From Pseudomonadota bacterium (GTDB lineage Bacteria > Bdellovibrionota_C > UBA2361 > OMII01): a DNA stretch of 5,131 nucleotides. The DNA lies in assembly GCA_027486155.1 (NCBI GenBank), contig JAIXPR010000153.1:1-5131 (forward strand), given 5' to 3'. Made by a program: the position numbers and the translations under genes. Below, one piece after another: positions 1 through 5,085 of this stretch; within the stretch, counting starts at the first letter, position 1; each line of letters begins with the position of its first letter. Below the pieces are notes generated by a model that searched no databases, was not told the origin of the DNA, and saw only the letters and a list, made by a program, of their open reading frames with translations.

Positions 1-92
1 CTAACAAAGTCGCTCTGGTAGCGGCTATGCGGAAAACAATCATTATCCTCAACGCTATGCTTAGAGATAATGCCAAATTCCAATCAATTTAA

Positions 93-107
93 TGTTGATT
101 TTCAACA
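93..107 (-). terminator. Small hairpin downstream of the DUF445 gene (weak terminator candidate)
   Basis: An inverted repeat with 6-bp arms TGTTGA and TCAACA and a 3-nt loop lies 25 nt past the DUF445 stop on the minus strand. On that strand it is followed by the AT-rich stretch TTAAATTG rather than a clean run of T, so intrinsic termination is only a possibility. A 10-bp palindrome GGATCGATCC (118-127) lies between it and the stop. The rest of 1-132 shows no convincing gene. Confidence 0.25.
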
Positions 108-132
108 CAGCCGCTCCGGATCGATCCATCCC

Positions 133-750
133 CTACCCCGCCACCACCATAATCCCAACCTGCACGAGACCAACCACAAATCCGAGCACGCCGCCCAGAA
201 CCTCGATGGTCTTCAACTCCCGGGAGGAGATCTCATAGATGAGCGACTCAAGCTTCGAGAGATCAAATGCCTCGATCTTTCGAGCGACGATCTCGCTAAC
301 GTCGAGTCGGTGCTCAACGCCAGCGACAACTCGCTCCATGAATTCAGGAAAGCGCTCCGCCATCTGGCCGGCGAGGGTCTGCTTAATCTGCTCAAGAAGT
401 GGTCCTTGAAGGAACATCCCCACCATCGGGTTCTGCGCCCCGATCTTGTGCGCGAATGCGTCTATCTGCTCCGATAGGAACGCCGTCGCTTCCTGGGCTG
501 TCTCCGCTCCGCTGAGCGCCGCGTGAATATCCTCTTGAGAGAAGAGATCCCGCTCGATCATCGCACCGAGACTCGCCGCGATCTGTTTCTGACGACGGGG
601 CACAAGACCCTGGAACGTGATTCCACCGATTCGAACCGCCTTATGGGGCCGGAACAACATCCGAACGGCGATGTAGTTGGTGATGTAGCCGATGAGGGCG
701 GCGATTACCGGCACTGAGATCAATGCCCAGAGGGAGTAGTGTTGTGACAT
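133..750 (-). CDS. DUF445 family membrane protein
   Basis: This 205-residue protein belongs to the DUF445 family, whose biochemical role is not established. The family hallmark is visible near the N-terminus: a hydrophobic segment at about residues 7-33 that runs into GYITNYIAVRMLFRP, then the motif GLVPRRQKQIAASLG (48-62). The middle (about 63-175) is soluble and largely helical in character. A second hydrophobic segment at about 181-205 contains the typical EVLGGVLGF-GLVQ ending. This implies an inner-membrane protein with one transmembrane helix at each end and a helical domain between. The length fits the short form of the family. I chose the ATG at 750. A TTG at 795 in the same frame would add 15 residues with no family similarity and would start inside a perfect palindrome. 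No strong Shine-Dalgarno sequence precedes the ATG. It lies 118 bp downstream of ssb on the same strand, with a hairpin between, so co-transcription is uncertain. The family call is firm; the function is unknown. Confidence 0.85.
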   Translation of the reverse strand: MSQHYSLWALISVPVIAALIGYITNYIAVRMLFRPHKAVRIGGITFQGLVPRRQKQIAASLGAMIERDLFSQEDIHAALSGAETAQEATAFLSEQIDAFAHKIGAQNPMVGMFLQGPLLEQIKQTLAGQMAERFPEFMERVVAGVEHRLDVSEIVARKIEAFDLSKLESLIYEISSRELKTIEVLGGVLGFVVGLVQVGIMVVAG

Positions 751-791
751 GATATGATGTGGAGAAGGAAAGAAGTGAGGTTTTTCCTGTA

Positions 792-807
792 TCAACCTCG
801 AGGTTGA
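792..807. promoter_or_regulatory. Perfect 16-bp palindrome upstream of the DUF445 gene
   Basis: TCAACCTCGAGGTTGA is identical to its own reverse complement over all 16 bases. It lies 42 bp upstream of the DUF445 ATG and 6 bp from the large hairpin at 813-853. As DNA it looks like a dimeric-repressor operator; as RNA it folds into a 6-bp stem with a TCGA loop. On the minus strand it is followed by TACAGGAAAAA, not by T residues, so it is not a typical terminator. No regulator gene is in the window to test the operator idea. Confidence 0.4.
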
Positions 808-812
808 AAGCC

Positions 813-853
813 CCTAGTCGGCGTCGCGTGTAAAACAGCGCTCGCCGACTAGG
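813..853 (-). terminator. Strong hairpin just downstream of ssb
   Basis: Two perfectly complementary 11-base arms (CCTAGTCGGCG and CGCCGACTAGG) are separated by 19 nt, and that loop itself contains a small TGT-AAA-ACA hairpin. The structure begins 15 nt past the ssb stop on the minus strand, where an intrinsic terminator is expected. It is followed by GGCTTTCAACC, so the U tract is poor. It may instead act as a processing or stabilising 3' structure, or allow partial read-through into the DUF445 gene. Confidence 0.5.
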
Positions 854-868
854 CGACCCGGTGTCGAC

Positions 869-1360
869 TTAGAACGGGATATCGTCATCATCGAAGGTTA
901 CCGGCTCATCACGAACCGATGGAGAGCGTCCGCCGTTCGCTGCCTTCGGAAGGGAATCCGCTGTTGGGATACCAGCGAGTACGTTGCTGTTAGCTGGCTC
1001 ACCGCCGAAATCCATATCAGCGCCCTCACCCTTGGTTCCACCAACGAACTGAACGGCGTCAGCAAGGATCTCAGTCGTATAACGATCCTTACCTTCCTTG
1101 TCCTGCCACTTCCGAGTACGAATACGTCCCTCGATGAAAGCCTGACGACCCTTCTTCAAAAATCGAGCGCAGTTCTCAGCGGTCTTACCGAACACAACGA
1201 TGTTGTGCCACTCGGTGTGATCCACCCACTGACCGTTTGAATCTTTCTTACGCTCACCCGTCGCGAGCGAGAACTGGCAGATAGCCATCTGTTGAGGGGT
1301 GTAGCGAACCTCCGGATCCTTACCGAGGTTGCCAAGTAACATGACCTTATTGATACCCAT
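869..1360 (-). CDS. ssb: Single-stranded DNA-binding protein
   Basis: This 163-residue protein is a bacterial SSB, which coats single-stranded DNA during replication, recombination and repair and recruits partner enzymes through its C-terminal tip. The OB-fold occupies about residues 1-107: INKVMLLGNLGKDPEVRYTP near the start, TEWHNIVVFGKTAE (49-62), GRQAFIEGRIRTRKWQDKEG (71-90) and RYTTEILADAVQFVGG (93-108). Aromatic DNA-stacking positions are retained: W51, F57 and W85 align with E. coli W54, F60 and W88. A glycine-, serine- and proline-containing disordered linker follows (about 109-156). The protein ends in DDDDIPF, the acidic tip that binds partners such as RecO, RecQ, PriA and Pol III chi. 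The start is the ATG at 1360, preceded by GGAG at 7-nt spacing. A TTG at 1375 would add only five residues. No rpsF or rpsR flanks it, so the common S6-SSB-S18 operon is absent here. Confidence 0.97.
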   Translation of the reverse strand: MGINKVMLLGNLGKDPEVRYTPQQMAICQFSLATGERKKDSNGQWVDHTEWHNIVVFGKTAENCARFLKKGRQAFIEGRIRTRKWQDKEGKDRYTTEILADAVQFVGGTKGEGADMDFGGEPANSNVLAGIPTADSLPKAANGGRSPSVRDEPVTFDDDDIPF

Positions 1361-1367
1361 ACTGAAG

Positions 1368-1371
1368 CTCC
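1368..1371 (-). promoter_or_regulatory. Ribosome binding site of ssb
   Basis: GGAG on the minus strand lies 7 nt before the ATG at 1360. This spacing supports that ATG over the in-frame TTG 15 bases upstream, which has no Shine-Dalgarno sequence of its own. Confidence 0.7.
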
Positions 1372-1402
1372 ACAATTAGACACGGAAGTATATCGGAGAC
1401 AC

Positions 1403-1414
1403 ACCCTCAAGGGT
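1403..1414. promoter_or_regulatory. Inverted repeat in the ssb leader
   Basis: ACCCTCAAGGGT has 5-bp complementary arms around a central CA. It lies about 8 to 20 nt downstream of the transcription start predicted from the ssb promoter at 1429-1456. That position would suit a repressor operator or a small leader hairpin. It does not match the E. coli-type LexA box (CTGT-N8-ACAG). Function is inferred from position and symmetry only. Confidence 0.3.
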
Positions 1415-1428
1415 TGCGTTGACACGCG

Positions 1429-1456
1429 GTTATAACCCACTTTTTCTCCGGTTCAA
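1429..1456 (-). promoter_or_regulatory. Predicted sigma-70-type promoter of ssb
   Basis: On the minus strand, TTGAAC (-35, 1451-1456) and TATAAC (-10, 1429-1434) are separated by 16 bp. They match the consensus at four of six and five of six positions. Transcription would begin near 1422 and give a leader of about 60 nt before the ssb ATG. The -10 sits inside the 10-bp palindrome GGTTATAACC (1428-1437). An AT-rich stretch with T-runs lies upstream (about 1486-1530) and could act as an UP-like element. Confidence 0.55.
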
Positions 1457-1545
1457 AGAGTTGAGTGCCACCCGACCCAACTTTCAAAAACCGAATTAAA
1501 CTAACGGGTTATTTGCGTTTTTTCGAATCAAAGAGGCCCCCTGAG

Positions 1546-1573
1546 TTGAGAAGTTCCCCTACTCAGGTACACT
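1546..1573 (+). promoter_or_regulatory. Candidate promoter of yceD with very short leader
   Basis: TTGAGA (1546-1551) and TACACT (1568-1573) are separated by 16 bp and match the sigma-70 consensus at four of six positions each. Transcription would begin around 1580, only a few bases before the yceD ATG at 1584. That agrees with the lack of a Shine-Dalgarno sequence before the ATG. The match is modest and could be chance. Confidence 0.35.
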
Positions 1574-1583
1574 ATCCCTCATC

Positions 1584-2132
1584 ATGAGAATTTGCACGAC
1601 CACTATCCCCTTTTCAGGGATGAAAATTGAGACGGACCTTCCCCTTGAGGCGCTTAACACCCGCCTCGCCGAGGGCTCTGAACAGCAGCAGTTCATCTTT
1701 GAAGCTCCCCCGATGGTTGACCTCACCCTCACGCGAACTCACGGAGGCATTCTGGTAAAGGGTGTCGTGTCCGGTCGATGCAAACAGGAGTGCGCCACCT
1801 GCGCCGATCCGGTCTCACATGAGATCGTCTCGACCATTGATTGGTTGCTACAAACAGAGAGCGACCGAGCGGGCCCCGAGGATGAGATCGACGACCCAGG
1901 AGTTATCTTCTACGAGGGAGATCACGTTGAGCTTGAAGAGCCACTCCAAGAGGCCCTTATTTTGAACATCAATCCATTCTGGCACCCAGAGCGAGATGCT
2001 CAGGATCGATGCACCGTCTGCACGCGAGACTGCCGCGTCAGGGTGTGGGGCGAAGAGTCCAAGGAGAGCGAACAGAGGAGCTCCTCCTTCGGAGCTCTTC
2101 TGAAAGGGGCACTGAACGCTCCTAAGAAATAG
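1584..2132 (+). CDS. yceD: YceD/DUF177 family protein (23S rRNA accumulation-type, putative metal-binding)
   Basis: This 182-residue protein fits the DUF177/YceD family. In enterobacteria and plants, members are linked to accumulation or processing of 23S rRNA; the molecular activity is not settled. The family layout is visible: an N-terminal beta-rich part (about 1-60), a first cysteine cluster C66-C70-C73 after a VKGVVSG strand, an acidic linker (about 92-120), the conserved VELEEPLQEALILNINPFW segment (115-133), then a second cluster C143-C146-C150. The two clusters probably bind zinc. The tail (about 155-182) is serine-rich, then basic. The start is the ATG at 1584, preceded by no clear Shine-Dalgarno sequence; the candidate promoter sits so close that the mRNA may be nearly leaderless. 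In many bacteria this gene directly precedes rpmF (ribosomal protein L32). Here the next gene is lon in the opposite direction, so that link is broken. The cysteine spacing is a variant of the usual C-x2-C pattern, so a diverged function is possible. Confidence 0.8.
   Translation: MRICTTTIPFSGMKIETDLPLEALNTRLAEGSEQQQFIFEAPPMVDLTLTRTHGGILVKGVVSGRCKQECATCADPVSHEIVSTIDWLLQTESDRAGPEDEIDDPGVIFYEGDHVELEEPLQEALILNINPFWHPERDAQDRCTVCTRDCRVRVWGEESKESEQRSSSFGALLKGALNAPKK
2075..2100. other. Stem-loop in the 3' coding end of yceD
   Basis: GAGGAGCTCC and GGAGCTCTTC form a 10-bp stem (nine Watson-Crick pairs and one G-U) around a TCCTTC loop. It lies inside the final codons of yceD and 40 bp past the stop of lon on the other strand. 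Neither strand has a T run after it, so it is not a classical terminator. It could still protect the 3' end of lon mRNA or slow opposing polymerases at the convergent junction, or it may simply reflect the serine/glutamate codons. Confidence 0.35.
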
Positions 2133-2139
2133 CGAACTA

Positions 2140-4575
2140 CTATAGCGAGAGCTCTCGTCGTTTAGCTTTTTTACGGGGAGGTAATGCCTTCTTACCCCTT
2201 CCAAGGAGCGCGAGCGCGAGCACCTCGCTCACATGCTTCACCGGAACGAACTGGATCTGCTTTCGCTGCTCCTCTGGGATCTCCTCGAGGTCCTTAATAT
2301 TCTCGTACGGAATAATGACCTTGTTGATCCCGTGCTGGAGAGCAGCAAGCGCCTTTTCACGGAGCCCCCCAACAGCGAGAACGTTACCACGGAGGGTCAT
2401 CTCACCGGTCATCGCGACATCCTTTGAAACTTTCCGTCCCGAGAGCGCGGATACAAGCGCCGTAGCGATGGTAATACCGGCCGATGGACCATCCTTCGGG
2501 ATAGCTCCACTTGGCACGTGAATGTGGATGTCGTACTTCGAGTGAAAATCGGACTCTAACCCCAAGACCGACGCGTTCGCTCGAGCGTAGAAGAGCGCGG
2601 CTTGCGCCGACTCCTGCATCACGCTTCCGAGCTGTCCAGTAAGGGTCAACGATCCCCCACCCTTCGCGAGCGACACCTCAATCGGCATAACCTCTCCACC
2701 GAGCGCGGTCCACGCGAGCCCTCGGACGAGCCCGACAGCCTCTGAGTGTTCAGCGACCTCAGGATCGTACTTCGTTGGTCCAAGGAGGTTAGCGACTCGC
2801 GCCTCATCGACAACGCGAACAAACTTCTTTTTCTCGGCTACATCTCGGGCAAGCTTACGGCACAACGCGCCGATCTCGCGCTCAAGGGAGCGCACGCCCG
2901 CTTCACGGGTGTAGCGCTCAACCACTAGTTGAATCGCGCCATCGGTAAACTGAACCTTGTGGCTCGCTAAGCCCGCCTCTTTGAGTTGGCGCGGCACGAT
3001 GTACTTGGTCGCGATCTTCTGCTTCTCAGCGGCGGTATAGCCCGGAATCGAGAGGATCTCCAAACGATCCATCAACGGCTCAGGGATCGTGTCCATTGTG
3101 TTCGCGGTGGCGATGAAGAGCACATCCGAGAGATCGAACGGCACGTTCAGATAGTGATCGAGGAAGTCGATATTCTGGTGCGGATCTAACACCTCAAGAA
3201 GCGCCGACGCTGGGTCTCCACGGAAATCAGCGCCAACCTTATCGAGCTCATCCAAGACGAAAACCGGATTCCGAGTCGCGCACTGCTTTAACCCTTGAAG
3301 GATTCGACCCGGCAAGGCGCCCACGTAGGTGCGTCGATGACCTCGAATCTCCGCTTCGTCTCGCATACCGCCGAGGGACATACGATTAAAACTTCGACCA
3401 AGGGCACGGGCGATAGACTTGCCGAGTGAGGTCTTTCCAACGCCGGGAGGTCCAACGAAGCACAAGATAGGCCCCTTTGAATCTGGATTGAGCGCGCGAA
3501 CGCTCAGGTACTCAAGGATACGGTCTTTAACCTTATCAAGCCCGAAGTGGTCCTCGTCGAGGATCGCCTTCGCCTTTTTGAGGTCGAGCTTATCAACCGT
3601 CTTAGAGTGCCATGGAAGGTCTGTCATCCACTCGAGGTAGGTGCGAAGAAGCGCATACTCACTCGACTCGGGGCTCATCCGCTCAAGTCGCTTGAGCTGT
3701 TTGAAGGCCTCGTCGTGTGCTTGCTTCGGCAGCTTGAGGGCAAGCAGCCGCTCACGCACAGCCTGAAGATCCTCTGAGCCCATATCGGTTTCACCGAGCT
3801 CACGTTGGATCTGTTTAATCTGCTCACGGAGGTAGTACTCGCGCTGCCCCTTCGTCATCTCATCGCGAGCTTTATCTTTAATCTTCTCCGCGAGGATGAA
3901 CTTGTTAAGATCGTCGCTGATCGTCTTGTCGGTGAGGCGAAGTCGCTTAACCGGATCCAGCTCCTCAAGCGCGGCCTGCGCGTACGGGATCTCAACCTTG
4001 TAGTGCGCTAAGATAACATCGGCCAGCGTTCCCGGATCTTGCAGCTCCTCGGTGATGATCAGCATCTCCTCCGGCAAGTGTTCGTACTCAACAAGCACCT
4101 GGAGATTTTCGCGTATTCGATTGATGATCGCTTGATTCTCGGCTGAAACCTTCTTTGCCGGCATTGATGGCAGTGGATCGATCTTACAGCTGAGGAACTT
4201 CTTCCCCTCAAACTTCTTCGCCCGAGCGCGCACGAGCCCTTGCAGGAGCACCTTAATGCGTCCATCAGGAACGTGCAGGGTTCGAACGATGTGGGCAACG
4301 ACTCCCATCTGATAGAGGTCGCGCCCCTTTGGGTCCTCAACATCGGGGTTCTTTTGAGTTACCACGAAGGCGAGTCGCTCCTCTCCCATCGCGGCTTCTA
4401 CCGCGCGGATACTCTCGGGACGACTGAGGTAGAGCGACATCATCACCCCAGGGAAGGCCACCATATCTTTCGCCGCCAGTACCGGAAGCACGTTCGGCAC
4501 AAGCACCGGCTCAGGAGATCCTGCTGTAACCGACGATGACCGCTTCTTCCCTCTCGACGACTTTTTTTGTGCCAT
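2140..4575 (-). CDS. lon: ATP-dependent protease Lon (LonA)
   Basis: This 811-residue protein is a bacterial LonA, the soluble AAA+ serine protease that degrades damaged and selected regulatory proteins. It has a basic, serine-rich N-terminal tail (1-20), the N-terminal substrate-binding domain (about 25-220), a helical coiled region (about 225-330), and the AAA+ module. The latter carries Walker A GPPGVGKT (375-382), Walker B VFVLDELDK (438-446), sensor-1 N492, arginine finger R504 and sensor-2 R562. The C-terminal protease domain has the catalytic serine S698 in PKDGPSAG and lysine K741 in GGLREKALAA. The 43-residue spacing equals that of E. coli S679/K722. The last 18 or so residues are strongly basic (PPRKKAKRRELSL). 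I chose the ATG at 4575 because the LON domain begins shortly after it and AGGGA lies 4 nt upstream. The frame stays open to another ATG at 4818, but those 81 residues show no Lon similarity. All catalytic residues are intact. It stands alone: clpX, clpP and hupB, frequent neighbours, are not in the window. Confidence 0.97.
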   Translation of the reverse strand: MAQKKSSRGKKRSSSVTAGSPEPVLVPNVLPVLAAKDMVAFPGVMMSLYLSRPESIRAVEAAMGEERLAFVVTQKNPDVEDPKGRDLYQMGVVAHIVRTLHVPDGRIKVLLQGLVRARAKKFEGKKFLSCKIDPLPSMPAKKVSAENQAIINRIRENLQVLVEYEHLPEEMLIITEELQDPGTLADVILAHYKVEIPYAQAALEELDPVKRLRLTDKTISDDLNKFILAEKIKDKARDEMTKGQREYYLREQIKQIQRELGETDMGSEDLQAVRERLLALKLPKQAHDEAFKQLKRLERMSPESSEYALLRTYLEWMTDLPWHSKTVDKLDLKKAKAILDEDHFGLDKVKDRILEYLSVRALNPDSKGPILCFVGPPGVGKTSLGKSIARALGRSFNRMSLGGMRDEAEIRGHRRTYVGALPGRILQGLKQCATRNPVFVLDELDKVGADFRGDPASALLEVLDPHQNIDFLDHYLNVPFDLSDVLFIATANTMDTIPEPLMDRLEILSIPGYTAAEKQKIATKYIVPRQLKEAGLASHKVQFTDGAIQLVVERYTREAGVRSLEREIGALCRKLARDVAEKKKFVRVVDEARVANLLGPTKYDPEVAEHSEAVGLVRGLAWTALGGEVMPIEVSLAKGGGSLTLTGQLGSVMQESAQAALFYARANASVLGLESDFHSKYDIHIHVPSGAIPKDGPSAGITIATALVSALSGRKVSKDVAMTGEMTLRGNVLAVGGLREKALAALQHGINKVIIPYENIKDLEEIPEEQRKQIQFVPVKHVSEVLALALLGRGKKALPPRKKAKRRELSL
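2146..2172 (+). terminator. Possible terminator of yceD inside the 3' end of lon
   Basis: The perfect 12-bp palindrome CGAGAGCTCTCG (2146-2157) is followed on the plus strand, after a 9-nt gap, by six T residues (2167-2172). It lies 14 nt past the yceD stop. The stem would be short (4 to 5 bp with an AGCT loop) and the gap to the T tract is longer than ideal, so this is a weak candidate. The T run also encodes lysines of the basic Lon tail, which may be its only reason to exist. Confidence 0.3.
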
Positions 4576-4835
4576 ACATTCCCTGGATCGATACTGCTCA
4601 AACGGCCGTTCTAAAACCGCTTCGCCACCCGGAGCGCTATGCTCATCGCGAACACCGAACTCCGCTGTAATTTCAGAAGGATAGCCGAGCCACACAACAA
4701 CCGCTGTGCAACCGGAGAACGCAGCGCGTTTTCGACGCACTACCCCTCTATCCCGTTGGATGACTATAGCCCTGGTATCGATGTGCAAAACAGGGGGAAT
4801 AAGAAAGAGAGATACCATTTACGGGAACCGGGATT
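4576..4835. other. Upstream region of lon without a recognised gene
   Basis: These 260 bases hold no convincing coding region. The lon frame stays open on the minus strand up to an ATG at 4818, but the extra sequence does not resemble Lon. A perfect 10-bp palindrome AACGGCCGTT (4601-4610) lies 25 bp upstream of the lon ATG and could be an operator. A -10-like TATAGT occurs on the minus strand (4763-4768) without a good -35, so the lon promoter cannot be placed. I see no CIRCE element and no clear sigma-32-type heat-shock promoter. Confidence 0.4.
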
Positions 4836-4840
4836 GGGAG

Positions 4841-4860
4841 GGCGGTCGTCCTCGACCGCC
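4841..4860. repeat. Left hairpin of repeat copy 1
   Basis: GGCGGTCG and CGACCGCC form a perfect 8-bp stem around a TCCT loop, directly after the GGGAG foot at 4836-4840. Confidence 0.75.
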
Positions 4861-4907
4861 GAGTGGTTGCGTGAGTCAGAGGTCATGTGCGATGCGCGAC
4901 ATTCCGC

Positions 4908-4923
4908 CGACCGGGGACGGTCG
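4908..4923. repeat. Right hairpin of repeat copy 1 (shortened)
   Basis: CGACCG and CGGTCG form a 6-bp stem around a GGGA loop. Compared with copy 2 the stem has lost its two outer pairs (C at 4907, T at 4924), and the CTCCC foot is missing, so this side looks degraded. Confidence 0.65.
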
Positions 4924-4949
4924 TCCGATGTGCGACCCATGACCGGGAG

Positions 4950-4969
4950 GGCGGTCGTCCTCGACCGCC
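4950..4969. repeat. Left hairpin of repeat copy 2
   Basis: It is identical to the left hairpin of copy 1: an 8-bp stem with a TCCT loop after a GGGAG foot at 4945-4949. Confidence 0.75.
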
Positions 4970-5014
4970 GAGTGGTTGCGTGCGGCGAAGGTCTTACGCG
5001 AGGCGCAACATTCC

Positions 5015-5034
5015 GGCGACCGGGGACGGTCGCC
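5015..5034. repeat. Right hairpin of repeat copy 2 (intact)
   Basis: GGCGACCG and CGGTCGCC form a perfect 8-bp stem around a GGGA loop, followed by CTCCC (5035-5039), the reverse complement of the GGGAG foot. This is the best-preserved inverted half in the window. Confidence 0.75.
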
Positions 5035-5085
5035 CTCCCGATGTGCGCCCCGTGATGTGAGACGTGTGGATCGAATTGTTACCGA

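Larger units (their letters stand above)
4836..5053. repeat. Two tandem copies of a REP/BIME-like paired-hairpin repeat
   Basis: Two head-to-tail units start at 4836 and 4945, a period of 109 bp. The first 38 bases are identical (4836-4873 and 4945-4982), the next 25 match at 16 positions, and the next 25 (4899-4923 and 5008-5032) match at 24. Each unit starts with a GGGAG foot followed by a hairpin, then a spacer, then a second hairpin in opposite orientation. In copy 2 the right side closes with CCTCCCG, so its outer 20 bases (4944-4963 and 5021-5040) are inverted repeats matching at 17 of 20. This is the layout of bacterial interspersed mosaic elements: a REP (GGAG-type foot plus hairpin) facing an inverted REP. 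The GC content is clearly higher than in the genes. Open frames running through it are side effects of the repeat. No RAYT transposase is in the window. Confidence 0.8.

Noticed and set aside
1..43. Possible minus-strand gene start MIVFRIAATRATLL running off the left edge
   Set aside because: Only 14 codons are visible, the GAGG element is just 3 nt from the ATG, and no family is recognisable.
70..477. Plus-strand 135-codon open frame
   Set aside because: It lies antisense to the DUF445 gene, which has clear family motifs. The histidine-rich predicted product has no recognisable domain.
1419..1424. Perfect -35 hexamer TTGACA on the plus strand
   Set aside because: No acceptable -10 lies 16 to 18 bp downstream, and no plus-strand gene starts until 1584.
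1361..1583. LexA/SOS box upstream of ssb
   Set aside because: No CTGT-N8-ACAG or GAAC-N4-GTTC arrangement is present. The palindromes seen do not match a LexA consensus I can name with confidence.
1848..2204. Minus-strand 118-codon open frame over yceD
   Set aside because: It is antisense to yceD and overlaps the lon 3' end in another frame, with no recognisable motif.
4576..4835. CIRCE or sigma-32 heat-shock promoter for lon
   Set aside because: No TTAGCACTC inverted repeat and no convincing CTTGAA/CCCCAT pair could be found.
4836..5053. CRISPR array
   Set aside because: There are only two copies at 109-bp spacing with internally folded units and related spacers, and no cas genes are visible. 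The structure fits a REP-type repeat.
4639..5055. Plus-strand 138-codon open frame through the repeats
   Set aside because: Most of it is antisense to the lon upstream frame and then reads through the two hairpin repeats, giving repetitive arginine-rich sequence typical of translated GC-rich repeats.
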